Positions 22,260-33,579 of a stretch of DNA of 64,000 bases are shown one piece after another. The DNA is from Xanthostigma xanthostigma (Eukaryota; Arthropoda; Insecta; Raphidioptera; Raphidiidae). Position 1 is the stretch's first letter, and each line of letters begins with the position of its first letter. The stretch covers positions 47,193,665 through 47,257,664 of the forward strand of contig OY754468.1 in the NCBI GenBank assembly GCA_963575645.1. Direction: 5' to 3'. Both the position numbers and the translations under genes were made by a program. The notes below the pieces were generated by a model that saw only the letters and a list, made by a program, of their open reading frames with translations, was not told the origin of the DNA and did no database searches.

Positions 22260-22850
22260 CACCAGTAACAAAATTATTATTATCACAATTTCGATCCTCA
22301 ATGTTTTCTAGTTGAAACGAATAATTTTAGTCTAACGTCGCCTCTGTTTGGAATGCAACTTGGTTCGATAAGTCTCTGTTTAACCGTAAAGTCAATATTT
22401 GAAATGGACAAAAAAGATTTGGTTTAATGTACACACATACAGACACACCATCACACACGTCAGCAGGCCAAACAAGTAAACGTGTGTGCACGGTGTTTCG
22501 TTGCTTAGTACCCACACTCGAGACTTCGCCAGCTTCATCATCATCATCATCGACGTTCGCCTCAGAGCTCTTCAAATTTTCAAGTGCAGCCGATGCACTC
22601 TTGAAAGATGACGCGTACACCAATTGATTTTAAGAAAACATTTTATAATTAGGTACTTTATTAAATCAAGTATCTAATTAATATTGATATTAGCTACATT
22701 GTATCTCAATGTTGCAGTATTCGAATGTATTTTTTACCAGAGTTGCCACAAATAACTACCAGAAAAAAGTTTTTTTCAATTTTTAACTTTATAAATCTCC
22801 TAATGATTTTGGATTTTTTACAGAAAATTTTGTCATAAAAAAATCTATTA
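22260..22850. other. No gene confirmed; acidic open frame on the minus strand
   Basis: The minus-strand frame 22623-22327 opens with TTG and reads an acidic DDDDDEAGE stretch encoded by a (CAT)n-type run. A plus-strand frame overlaps it. Neither has a recognisable domain, and the trinucleotide run makes both unreliable. Confidence 0.35.
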
Positions 22851-22852
22851 AA

Positions 22853-23453
22853 AAAATTGGTTGTCTGTAAAGTCGGTTTACGGACGATAGTTTTACGTGA
22901 TAACATATTCCGTAATACATAACCTAAATTTATATAATAATTATAATAATTCGAATCTATGATATTGCATCTTTCGCTTCAAATTTAGGTTAATTTTATT
23001 TATTTAAATTACTCACCATATAATATAATTGTTTTTTTTTAACTTTCTTTCTTTCGTATTTATTTTAAGTCTCAAAGATTAGCTGTCATAATATTTATAA
23101 AACAATTGTTTCACTGTTTATAATATAAAATTCCAAAACCTACTTACAATATTTAAGTATTTTCATACGTCAAAAAATTGATTTTTATAATGATAAAATT
23201 TGTAAGAAAACGATTTTTTCGAGAGATGAGACCTAGCTAAAACGATTTTTTGCCCCCCAAAATCCCTTTTCAGTAAATTTCATCCAAATCGTTAGGGCCG
23301 TTTTCGAGAAAAGCACGCACAGGGTCAGGCGGAACGTTACGCGTTACGAACGTTACGTTAGGAACGTTACACTTTTTCGTGCATGCAGCCGGTGTTTTAT
23401 CAATTTATAAGATTGGTGATTCATCAATTTATAAGACGTTATCACGTCAAAAA
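22853..23453 (-). mobile_element. TTGACGTGATAACG family, copy 2 (long form)
   Basis: This is the reverse of 37782-38355 over nearly its full length, including CATCCAAATCGTTAGGGCCG and GGCGGAACGTTACG. It is 601 bp and non-coding. Confidence 0.85.
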
Positions 23454-23738
23454 AACTTCGGCACCTTAAGAGATAGTTTCCACTAGTGGCCTAACAGTAG
23501 GGTGGCAGAACTGACAAAATTCCACGGGCCCCTGGCTGGAGGGGTGCCCCAGCCTGAGAGAGCTGTGAGGATGATCCTAAACATTTATTATTACAACATT
23601 TAGTAAAATTTGCCACGGGCCTCAAACGGTTTCCACTCAAGGTTAGTATAGAAGTTGCCTCGTTCTATCATTACCAATCAGCGTAAGTGCGGGAATGACA
23701 TCAGATGACGGACCTTTTATATTTTTATCAACCTATTT

Positions 23739-24700
23739 GTCCAAGCTCCCATGATAGAAAAAGTTACCCCTACGAACACCCCAAAATTATAAAGTGAAAA
23801 TGGCTGAAAAACATGTAAGAAACATGTTACGCCCGCCAGACTAGTAAAAATTTGTTAATTGTTATTTTTTATGAATTTTTGAATTAAAAAAAACATGATT
23901 TTTTCCAAAACACCTGCTTGAAATTTATACAATTTGTAGTAAATAATGTACCATTATTGAAAAAATTTGTCTGGCTGACAATTTTTGTTACTAAATTTGT
24001 CAGACTTCATTTGTTATAAATTATTTTTTTTATCAAAATACATTTCATAACTCCTCCTTGCATTTTTTGACGTGATAACGTCTTATAAATTGATGAAACA
24101 CCGGCTGCATGCACGAAAAAGTGTCACGTTCCGAAATGTGTCACGTTCCGCCTGACAGCTACTAAAATTTAGGTTATGTATTATTAAATATGATATTCGA
24201 GCGGAATACGTTATTACGTAAAACTATCGTCCGTAAACCGACTTTACAGACAACCAATTTTTTAAATAAAGTTTAAGATCTCTTCTATCTAGTACAACTT
24301 GTCTGGCTGACAATTTTTGTTAATAAATTTGTCAGACTTCATTTGTTATAAATTTTTTTTTTATGAAGTCTGTCATAGTAAAAAACATTTTTTCGCAGAC
24401 AAACCAATTTTTATGCATAAAATAAATGTCAAACATTCTTTCAGAAAAAAAATTAAGGTGGTGTTTTGACACGGCCCTTGTAAAAGCTGATTTGTTTATG
24501 AAAAAACGCTGTCCCGGCGCTTAAAAATTGAATCTGACATGGTAAAAAACAATATTTTGATGAAAAATGTATTAAAGTATATAAAAGGGATCTACCGTAT
24601 TAATTTAAGAATAAAAAACATTTTTTTTTCTAGTTAGCAACAATTATACCACATTTTTTAATGAAAAAATATGACTAATATAACTAGAAAAAAAAATTTT
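23739..24700 (+). mobile_element. GTCCAAGCTCCCATGA foldback family, copy 1, interrupted
   Basis: It shares GTCCAAGCTCCCATGATAG, AACATGTAAGAAACATGT and ACGCCCGCCAGACTAGTA with the Wnt6 intron 2 copy. A second family inserted at 24067-24260, and TGTCTGGCTGACAATTTTTG appears on both sides of that insert. The right end is lost against a LINE tail (CGGTCAAGCCGTTTCGGAG, 24752). Confidence 0.7.
24067..24260 (+). mobile_element. TTGACGTGATAACG family, copy 3 (short form, nested)
   Basis: It runs TTGACGTGATAACGTC to CAGACAACCAATT with the middle deleted. It sits inside the foldback element described for 23739-24700. Confidence 0.85.
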
Positions 24701-24814
24701 TACGACCTATTCTCAGACCTATCAAGTATACACAAAAAATTTCATAAAAGTCGGTCAAGCCGTTTCGGAGTAGTTCGATAACAAACACTATGACAAGAGA
24801 TTTTTATATATATA

Positions 24815-25579
24815 CAGGGTGTCCCATTAAGAATGAGACATAGAACAACCGCAGATTCTCCAATTCAAAATAAAACGATTAAGCGAAATATGCTTAGATA
24901 AAATGTTACTCGCTCTACCAGTGGCGTACGGCAGGATTAAGTAATGCCTGTACCCCTTCTAAATGTTACGCCGCTGTCTAAATTTTAATTTTGACTATAA
25001 TTTTAATTTTTTTGCTATTTTCTAAATCAATAATGTACACTTGTTAGTTTGTTGTAAAGTCATTGGTTTTCGAGATATTCGCAGTTAAAGATAGATAGAC
25101 ATGTACTTTTTATTTGTATTATTATTAATAATATTCATTTTTACAATTTTGTCTTAAAAAAACTGCGAATATCTCGAAAACCAATGACTTTACAACAAAC
25201 TAACAAGTGTACATTAATGACTTAGAAAATATCAAAAAAATTAAAATTATAGTCAAAATTAAAATTTAGACAGCGGCGTAACATTTAGAAGGGGTACAAG
25301 CATTACTTACTCCTGCCGTACGCCACTGGTAGAGCGTACTGAACTAATTTTTTTATTGTTAGGTGCATTTTATGATATTTAACAAGTGCGCCGATTTGAG
25401 TAAAATTATACGGTGTATTAAAAAAATTATGGACATTAATAATTTTTCAGTTTTCAACTTCAACACCCCGTATTTCGGAAACGAGTAACATTTTATCTAA
25501 GCATATTTCGCTTAATCGTTTTATTTTGAATTGGAGAATCTGCGGTTGTTCTATGCCCCATTCTTAATGGGACACCCTG
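24815..25579. mobile_element. TIR element CAGGGTGTCCCATTAA with a nested foldback
   Basis: The outer arms of about 95 bp (CAGGGTGTCCCATTAAGAAT ... GATAAAATGTTACTCG) are inverted at the two ends, and TATA flanks both sides. A second inverted repeat lies at 24913-25336 (CTACCAGTGGCGTACGGCAG / TGCCGTACGCCACTGGTAG). The whole structure is a palindrome inside a palindrome. Confidence 0.8.
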
Positions 25580-25679
25580 TATATAGAATTACATTAATCC
25601 AAAGCTATTAAATAGTCTAAATTTCATCAAAATCGGCAATCGTCCAGCTATGGTGCTATACTTTATTTGTATATGCGAA

Positions 25680-25876
25680 TGTGTCAGTCGAGATCAAAGT
25701 AAGAGACCGAGATGCAGATGACCAATGGTCGCGCGAGGGACGGCTACAGTGTTAAACAACCATTGGTGGCCGCGAGTGTTCCGGTGCTCCGCGGTACAGT
25801 GTCGAGGTGCTGCTACGGTCACCACCGCGGGTCGCCCCACTCTGAACTAACTCCATACACTCGCTTACAAGATTGA
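25680..25876 (+). other. GC-rich island, possible promoter or 5' UTR
   Basis: About 200 bp are clearly GC-rich in an AT-rich neighbourhood. They contain CCGCGAGTGTTCCGGTGC and CACCACCGCGGGTCGCC. An initiator-like TCAGTC is at 25684. A 54-codon ORF (25712-25876, starting MQMTNGRARDGYSVKQ) crosses it, but it has no signal-peptide character and no donor in the phase Wnt6 needs. It is upstream of Wnt6 on the same strand, so an untranslated first exon is conceivable. Confidence 0.3.
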
Positions 25877-25879
25877 TGC

Positions 25880-26870
25880 CGTGCTAAATCAAACTAAACT
25901 AAACAGCTGATCCGAGATCAGATATTAGTAATTAACTAATTATGTCGATTCAAAATGATTCAAAGCGTCACATACTCGATTAAGTTTAAATCTTAAATCA
26001 TTGCTTTCTTCCTGATTTTTCTAGCAGATAGAGTTTGACTTATGTATTTTCAACACCACCTATTTTCAACTGATTTTACTCGTGTATTTTATATAGTTTC
26101 TCCTCCTACGCTGCTCAGTCAATCGAAAAATACGTATGACAACGGTTTAATCACAAAATTAATGAAGATTTTTTCCCGATTTGGTTCGATCTTCATCCAT
26201 CGAGTTTTCTAATGAAATTTCAATTTTGATAATATATTGAATTAATAAAGTAAAATTGATTTGGTTGACATTCAATTTCTTGGCACAGCTATTTTTAATA
26301 TATTTAATATTATATTAATGTACAGTATGTAAACACGTAAGATGCACATAGGGAAATTAACATTGGGAAAAAATGACTGGATCAGAGTGAGCCTTGAAAT
26401 CTTGTTTTTCAATTTGACAGATAATATACTACCGAAGAAAATATTCAAATGATTACAACATAATCGGACTTTTTTTATTAATGGGACATTAAATTCCCAA
26501 AAATACCTAAATATGGTGCTAGATCAAATATCTCCGCCTATTCGTGTTGAACCTAAAGACATTGGGTCACTGATTTACCAACGCGCATACGTCATACCAA
26601 TCAGACAATTTTTGAATGAAATGTTTCCAAACAGATGGAGTTGTTTTTTTGTTCTATTTTTGTACAAAAAAATTAAAATAATTATTTATAAGAGCTTATT
26701 ATTATTAAAAAAGCCAAGTAAAATAAAAATAAATCCAAATAAAATAGAAGTCCTCAAGATTACCACGATAATTCAATAGAAATAACAATTAATGCAGTCA
26801 TAGCTAACTCTGATCCAAGTATTTCCCTATGTGCACCTTACGCGTTTACATACTATATAATTAATAATTA
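25880..26870. other. No gene recognised
   Basis: Ordinary AT-rich DNA. The 88-codon frame at 26513-26779 is lysine/isoleucine-rich, lacks a recognisable domain and reads through A-rich sequence. Confidence 0.4.
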
Positions 26871-26872
26871 AT

Positions 26873-27000
26873 ATATTAATTTCTTAAGCCGAGTCCCCCG
26901 TGCTTGTTTTGCCCTCCTGGACACGCCAGTGCTTACGGCGTAAAAAAAGACAGAAGTATAACATGTTTGCACCCTACTGGTTCGATTGCGATTTTATTCC
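26873..27000 (+). mobile_element. Dispersed repeat, copy 2 (3' half only)
   Basis: It matches 15140-15255 and 30405-30515 through CCGTGCTTGTTTTGCCCTCC, TGGACACGCCAGTGCTTAC and GGTTCGATTGCGAT. Confidence 0.65.
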
Positions 27001-27748
27001 TATGCTCGGTATAGAATAAAAGTATATGACCCATACGAATAACGAGTTTCGTGACGTTATTCAATTCAATCTGTTTATTTCAAAATACGGCGCCAAGAGT
27101 GAACTGAAAATAAAATATGCAAACATCTAAAGTTTAAATTGTGAAGAACAATTTTGCAGACTGGCTAACAACTTTTTCAAAAATATCCTTTTGAAAAACA
27201 TTGTTCATTAGAGAAGTTTGAAGACACGAGTCATATGGCAGTGTAATGTGCAATGAAATAACTGAAAGTTACGTAAACAAATTATAATTATGTAAACGAA
27301 ATAAAATCCTTCATAAATTTTCAGAATAAAAGCAACAAATTCTTACATACGTGACATTTTAAAGGTGTTAGATATATTTTTATTGATACGACTTTGAAGT
27401 TTAACTCTTCAACAGTACTTTGGTATACGCTTCCGTAAAAAGGTCAAGACGAAGGCATCTACAGTTCCCGACCACCTAACCTCACTTTGACATAACATAT
27501 TATTTAGACACACGGCAGCGTGTCTAGATAAGTTCAACAAAGATAAAGGAAGCAGTAGCGGTGTGTTATATTATACGAACCATTTGGAGCCACTTTTAAC
27601 CGCTTAATAATTCAAAATCTATTTAACAGTTACACGTGAAATTTGGTTTATTTATTAATACCCTTTAGATTACCTAGAACCCCAAATTTAATAAATACAG
27701 CTCAAATGGTTATTAACCCACTTTCAGATGACCTAGGTAATTGTGTGT

Positions 27749-27922
27749 ATATGTCACCGGGATATTGTCAAATCCGTGATATTGTAATTTCACTAGTGAA
27801 ATTACAATATCACGATTGAAAAAGAGTCGTGATATTGTAATTTCAGAAAAAGAGTCGTGATATTGTAATTTCACTAAGTGAAATTATAATATCACGGGTT
27901 TGACAATATCCCAGCGACATAT
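27749..27922. mobile_element. Compact palindromic element, 174 bp
   Basis: The ends ATATGTCACCGGGATATTGTC / GACAATATCCCAGCGACATAT are inverted. Inside, GTGATATTGTAATTTCA occurs repeatedly in both directions with short centres (ACTAG, ACTAAG), so several alternative hairpins can form. It is non-coding. Confidence 0.75.
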
Positions 27923-28110
27923 ATAAAGGAAACAAATCAGAAAACTGTTAATTTTTTAAGATTTGAAATATTTTCCAAACAATTGATTTTTATTAACACC
28001 TAGCGCCTTTCGAAAAAACTATAGGTACATACAGGAAAAAAGATTAATTTTACAAATCACTTTTGAATGATAAATAATAGTAATTTCTTTACAAAAAGTA
28101 ATGATTTTCT

Positions 28111-28360
28111 ATCAAAAACATAAATGTGAACAAGAGAGCCAAGTTCAATATTCAATACAAAAATAATTGAGATCTAAACAGGTGCCAAATTTTCACTTGG
28201 CATAAATTTTCACGCATATAAACATGAAGTTTAGGTATAAATCATAATAATATAAGACACGAAAACTTGCGAAGTGAAAACTTGGCACCTTTTTAGATCT
28301 CAATTATTTTTGTATTGAATATTGAACTTAGCTCCCTTTTTTACATTTATGCTTTTGATG
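28111..28360. mobile_element. Foldback element, AAGTTCGATA family, copy 2
   Basis: The arms AGATCTAAACAGGTGCCAAA / TTGGCACCTTTTTAGATCT and AATATTCAATACAAAAATAA and its complement form a long inverted repeat. This copy is better preserved than 16876-17121. Confidence 0.8.
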
Positions 28361-28364
28361 GGAT

Positions 28365-28560
28365 ACAGTATATCACTATAGATTATAAAACAAAGTCCCC
28401 CCGCCTCGCCTGTCTGTCTGAACACGATAAACTCAAAAACTACCGAACGGATTTTCATACGGTTTGCACTAATGGGAAGAGCGATCAACGAGGAACGTTT
28501 ATGTGTATAATTCATCCCGATGGTGACATTGTTTGAGAAATAAATTTTTCTAATATAGAC
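28365..28560 (+). mobile_element. LINE/RTE-like 3' fragment
   Basis: CCGCCTCGCCTGTCTGTCTG, then GATAAACTCAAAAACTACCG and AACGGATTTTCATACGG, are typical of insect RTE-type tails. Open frames here on both strands are incidental. Confidence 0.55.
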
Positions 28561-29070
28561 ATGTAACAATGGGTGTTTCAACAATGTAGCAACAGAAGCT
28601 ATTCTTTAAAGTTATTAAATAGTAGTACGCACTATACCGTATTAAAATTCACATTTGTTATTAAAAAGGCCGTTCAACTATATGAACATGAAAAGTTTTC
28701 GCTGTTATCTTTCCTAATGAAATAGAAATTGTCTTGATTTAGGAATCAGATTAATATAAGAAAACAACTTTCATCGTTGATTCACCCACAGCTCTCACTT
28801 CTGTGAAGGTTCATATCTGACGTTATCTAAGAAAAAAATTAGCTCTCGCATGATGTGAAATATACAGTTACAAATTGCTATATATTAGAATGATGAATTG
28901 ACCTTACTGTGTCACTGTGGAGTAATGTAACTCAGTCCGCCGCAATAGTGGAAAGATTCGGGGTTCGTATCCCGATGGTGACATTGTTTGAGAAATAAAT
29001 TTTTCTAATATAAACATGTAACAATGGGTGTTTCAACAATGTAGCAACAGAAGCTATTCTTTAAAGTTAT
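28516..29070. repeat. 100-bp direct repeat (28516-28615 and 28971-29070)
   Basis: CCCGATGGTGACATTGTTTG through GCAACAGAAGCTATTCTTTAA is duplicated almost exactly. The second copy is preceded by a tRNA-like SINE head with GGGGTTCGTATCC (B box) at 28960-28972. The first is joined instead to a LINE-like tail, which suggests that two retroposons share a 3' end. Confidence 0.75.
28905..29070 (+). mobile_element. tRNA-derived SINE
   Basis: GTGGAGTAATGTAACTCAGTC, then CGGGGTTCGTATCCCG, supply an A-box-like region and a good B box. The body is the 100-bp repeat described for 28516-29070. Confidence 0.5.
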
Positions 29071-29074
29071 AATT

Positions 29075-30158
29075 CATTAATGTTTTGTGTAAATTGGTTG
29101 AAATATGACGATAATTGTTGAAGAAAAGTCATTCTTAGTATCTGTCTTTAGTATTTATAGTCATTATGTTTGTGTACATAGATAAATCGGAAAGATTTGG
29201 TTTATTATATTTGTTTGTGTACTCAAAACTACATACGTTCCAAGGAAGTATTAAAATTGTTTTTCAAGGAAAACTCATATATTTTTTTTCACCAGACACC
29301 GGCGTGTAAAGTGTTAAGTCTCTATTTCTATGGACATAGAAAAATTCATTTACGTCTAAGCGATGGTATCCATCTATCGGCAGCTTTTAACAACACACCA
29401 GATATCGAACTCATATCCGTCAGAGATCAGTATTTACACATTTGTACATAATAATACAAACATACAATAATATTATGTGTGTACAGTAGATGTCAAAAAT
29501 ATGTACAGTCTCGTAGAGTCGGAACTGTCGATTAGTATTGATTGATCTGTCTATAAATAAGCGATCAAAATTAACCTTGAAATCGTCACATCGAATTGTC
29601 TCATAACGGTTAATCTAATCCAGTGTTTTTTAAACTTTTTTTACTGTGCCATATTTTAGCGTGGGCACTTTTAACATTGAAATCAAAGAAAATAATATTC
29701 GCATCAATACTAATAATTTAAACCTGTAAAGAAGAAAATACTGTTTGTCTGTCTATCCCGCCATAATTCTTAACCAATGTCAAAGTTTTTTTGAAACATT
29801 TTACAAATTAATATTAACAGTGTATGTACAAAGAATATTTTTGAAAGAATGTAAAAGTTACTGTAAGCAAAATGATCCTATAAGATAGGCATAGTATTTT
29901 TCTTTTGCGAAAGTATTTACAGGTAATACCTATGATGTAATAAAAATGTTAAAATAATTGAAATCAATGTCGTCAGATTAAATTTAATCCGATTATAAAT
30001 ATGACACCATAAATTAATCACTATAATGCCGCAATTATGCACAGATACTCCTTATAATGCATGTTGGCTGTATTATGCATAATATGTAATTGTGCATAAT
30101 ATGTACTTCATTCCAACTAGCTTTGATGCGATGACAATTTTCCATAATATTTTTAATA
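29075..30158. other. No gene recognised
   Basis: An 84-codon plus-strand frame (29197-29451) has no recognisable domain, start context or splice pattern. A decayed LINE-tail motif (CTGTTTGTCTGTCTATCCCG) is at 29740. Confidence 0.35.
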
Positions 30159-30545
30159 ATTTACTATATGAATCATTGTCTATCTACTTAATGTGCGGTG
30201 AGCGAAGGCAACAAAGCATATCAAAAATATATCTGCATCTCTTTCTTCGACGTAATTCCTTGATTTCTCCGATGATAGGATTGGTTGATGTACTTACATT
30301 CAATCTGAATAAAGTATCTCTGTTTCAAAAACTTTGTCTTTTTCTATGACGTTAACATGGGCGTACCCAGCTTTTGAGCCAGGAGGGAGCAAATTAGAAA
30401 TTTCTTAAGCTCCTCCGTGCTTGTTTTGCCCTCCTGGATACGCCAGTGCTTACGGCGTAAAAAAGACAGAAGTATATGTTTGCACCCTTAACATGGCTCG
30501 ATTGCGATTTTATTCCTATGCTCAGTATAGATTAAAAGTATATGC
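30159..30545 (+). mobile_element. Dispersed repeat, copy 3, with a small TIR insert
   Basis: This copy matches 14920-15255 but contains CATGGGCGTACCCAGC ... CTGGATACGCCAGTG (about 30356-30448). That pair of ends is hAT-like, which copy 1 shows only in decayed form. Confidence 0.6.
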
Positions 30546-30977
30546 AATTTTCTAGTCTGTTTTCTTTCTTTAAAAAGTAAAAATAATACCCAGGTCTGAC
30601 AACTTGAAAACAAATTAATAATATTATTATTTATTTAATATCACCTGTTTATTTCATTCATACATACATTTTGACCTGAATTTTTCCATGATCTGATATC
30701 TTACTAATTAGCCAACCTTCCTAAAGCTAAAAACCACGAAATTTACTATTCGATTTTATGTTGTGTGTTAAAATTATAAATGAAAAAAAATAAAATAAAA
30801 ATTCTTCACAGAAGTGTCATTATCATAAAAAAATGACGCATTTCCGACCCCCAAGGTTAAATCAATCCAAATTATCATAGTTTCTTCTCCCGAGAGGAAT
30901 ACGAGCAACTACCGGTCAGCCTATATATTGGCCGCGCAAAAACCTAACATTTTTAACGGTAAATCACCTAATTCAAA

Positions 30978-31526
30978 TCTTTGATTAACGTCTGAATAGA
31001 ACTCTTCAAATAAATAAAATTGTCGACCAATTTTTTTCAGACTACTTATATATTGACAAAAATAAAATTATAAATCAATATTACAAAAGATGACGTTTCG
31101 ATCCGCATTTGGATTTTCTTCAGAAATAATCTAAAAAATATAAAAATCAATTAGTATACCTATATCTACTTATTTTATAATCGAATGAAGTTAATTATCG
31201 AAAATTATGAAAAATTAATAACAAACAATTTTTTTAATAAGTAGTCATAAGTACCTAAAAAGAAAGAAAAATTTCATTAGAAAACAAAACTTTATTTCAA
31301 AATAATATCATAAATATTACTTAAATTTTCGGTATCTAATTGAGCATTACGAGAATTTTTATTAGATTTTATTTATAACATTTCCGAAATACCTCTTTTA
31401 AAGTAATTTGTTTCATTATCTAAAATTTTAATACTATCCCAATTAATTTTATGTAATATTGATTTATAATTTTATTTTTGTCAATATATAGTCTGAAAAA
31501 AATTGGTCGACAATTTTATTTATTTG
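30978..31526 (-). mobile_element. Inverted-repeat element with hammerhead-like core, copy 2
   Basis: The arms AATTGTCGACCAATTTTTTT / AAAAAAATTGGTCGACAATT enclose about 450 bp. On the minus strand the core CTGAAGA-AAATCCAAATGCGGATC-GAAAC is at 31123-31095. The leading GTCTGAATAGAACTCTTCAA matches the right tail of copy 1 in reverse. Confidence 0.6.
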
Positions 31527-31529
31527 GTA

Positions 31530-32600
31530 AATCACCTAGTTACCCTTTTGCGAAATTCACTAAAAGCGCCTAAAGAAGTATATTCAACTCATGCGCGTTA
31601 TTCATGTTTTATCATGCCTAAAAACCGAACCCTAAATAGCCATTTACCGACTGGTGACAATTACTTGTCATAACTCAATGAAGATTCCTACAAGCTCGGC
31701 CATTGTGGAGTAATGAAAATAAACGTAACTATTTTCTGAGTCGTAACGAAACAGTAGGTAACAACAACTCCGTTGTTACCCATTGAGACTAAAATTGAGA
31801 GGCCGAATGTTTTCGACATGGAGTTTATTCATAACCGGCTAACCTCAAACCAAAACATTGAATCGTGCTGTTTGGTGCTGTTAGTATTGACAGTTTTTTT
31901 TATAAAGAAATAAATAGATATTTACAACATCTCATTATAATTAAAACATGAATAACGCGCAATTGTTGAATAAAATTATGGGCGCAACTTGTAGGCTAAG
32001 TCATGACCTGTCAGCGCGATGAATGACTTAGACTACTAGTTACGCCAATAACTATTTACTTCAATTAAGTTATAGGAGAGTCAGCGTCGAGGCAAAGCTA
32101 TCCGGAATAGTGTAAAAAGAGTGATGTTTAATGAGACCATTAAGTAATCAGGAGTTGGAAGCATTAAAGGTGAATGTTTATAAACAGCGTGTCAGACATG
32201 TCAGCCGGCAGACCGACGCTCTGTGGTGCGTCGCTAACGCTATCATCACTAACCAAACAAACATCAGCAAGCGTCGGTTGCGTCTTTGGTGATGATGATG
32301 ACCTGCTAAAAGATACTTTAACATCCAAGTGTTTACAATATTGATCTCGTTTCACAACAACTTACTATTCTGTACTCGCTAAAATAAAAATTAATAATTG
32401 GCTAGTTTCAAATAATACATATCACGGTGCTTATACATTAACATAACGTGTCCCAATGTTGTTGTGAATTAACGTTTAGAAAATTATAAAGGTGAATTTA
32501 AATAGTACGTTATGTATCTAGTGCGCGAATGATTATCTTATGATTCAGTGTTATGGTAAACCGAGCAAGTTTAACAGTCTCAAAAGTCAATAAATAATTA
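31530..32600. other. No gene confirmed
   Basis: The minus-strand frame 32355-32164 opens with GTG. It could be a terminal exon (acceptor TATCTTTTAGCAG, then SSSSPKTQPTLADVC, stop TAA), but it shows no known domain. The rest is ordinary intergenic DNA. Confidence 0.3.
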
Positions 32601-32613
32601 AGCTCGAGATATT

Positions 32614-32820
32614 TTGACGTTATAACGTCTTATAAATTGATGAAACACCAGCTGCAATCACGAAAAAGTGTAACGTTCCGCCTGACCCTGTGCGCGCAAG
32701 CGAGAGCGCAGTATGCTTCGGCCCAAGTTTGACAGCTACTAAAATTTAGGTTATGTATTACGGAATACGTTATCACGTAAAACTATCGTCCGTAAACCGA
32801 CTTTACAGACAACCAATTTT
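32614..32820 (+). mobile_element. TTGACGTGATAACG family, copy 4 (short form)
   Basis: TTGACGTTATAACGTC to CAGACAACCAATT, with the CGAGAGCGCAGTATGCTTCGG variant middle that is also found in the copy at 47598-47814. Confidence 0.85.
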
Positions 32821-32824
32821 TTTT

Positions 32825-33540
32825 GCACGTATATCCTAAAAAATATCTCATTTGTCCTCTAATTTTAAATTTTGATAATTTAAAACAGCTATATCTCTGA
32901 AACTAAACGAGATACAGGGTTACGGATGGTCAGAAAGAGATCAGCGTAATTTTTTCTATAAATGTGTCGTTCGATACGGAGAGAATTTATTTTTAAAAAT
33001 GCATCAATTTTTCAAGGTCTCTTGTTTTTTTTTCTATTTTTAAAATCTGTTAGATATTGTTTACATGTAACCAACCATAGGTAATTTTTAAAGAAAAAAT
33101 CGCGCTGAATCGATTCCCACCTCCGTATCTCTGACACTCTTCAGATTTCTAAAAATAAAAAGGATATGGTGTGGAGGATTATCGGAATCGATTCAGCTTG
33201 ACTTTTTCTATAAGTTCGGTTAATATAAAACAGGCCAAAAATTTCTTATTCTCATAACATTTGGAAAATGCATGAAAACATGAAGAGATTTGCGATATTT
33301 GAAAAAATATGAAAATATCTCAGATATAAGTACTTAACGTGTCTTATAGAAAAAAGTACGCTGAATTGATTAGGCCTAAGTTCAAATTCGTATCTCGATT
33401 AGTTTAGAAGCTATGACGGTTTAAAATTTAAAAAAATATTAAACAGATTTAAAACGGCTATAATATGTCCAACACTAAAAGAGATACAGCATTGCGGATG
33501 ATTTCATGTGTAATTTTATCCTTTGGTCAATACTGCACAG
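32825..33540. mobile_element. Repeat with recurring GAGATACAG / TTTTTCTATAA motifs
   Basis: Several degenerate units read (A)CTAAACGAGATACAG...GCGGATG, TTCAGCTTGACTTTTTCTATA and GTTCGGTTAATA. A piece of the same family is at 47500-47590. Both pieces abut a copy of the TTGACGTGATAACG element. It ends directly before the Wnt6 acceptor. Confidence 0.5.
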
Positions 33541-33579
33541 TTAATTTTGGTAGTATAATCTTTTCTTTTTTTGTTTCAG

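Noticed and set aside
22327-22627. Acidic minus-strand frame and overlapping Ser-rich plus-strand frame
   Set aside because: Both depend on a (CAT)n run; the minus frame starts with TTG, and neither shows a known domain or good splice sites.
25712-25876. 54-codon ORF in the GC-rich island as the Wnt6 first coding exon
   Set aside because: It has no hydrophobic signal sequence, it ends in a stop codon, and no donor in the needed phase was found.
32164-32355. Candidate terminal exon on the minus strand (SSSSPKTQPTLADVC...)
   Set aside because: The acceptor is plausible, but the protein is unrecognised, starts with GTG and has no partner exons; kept only as a note.
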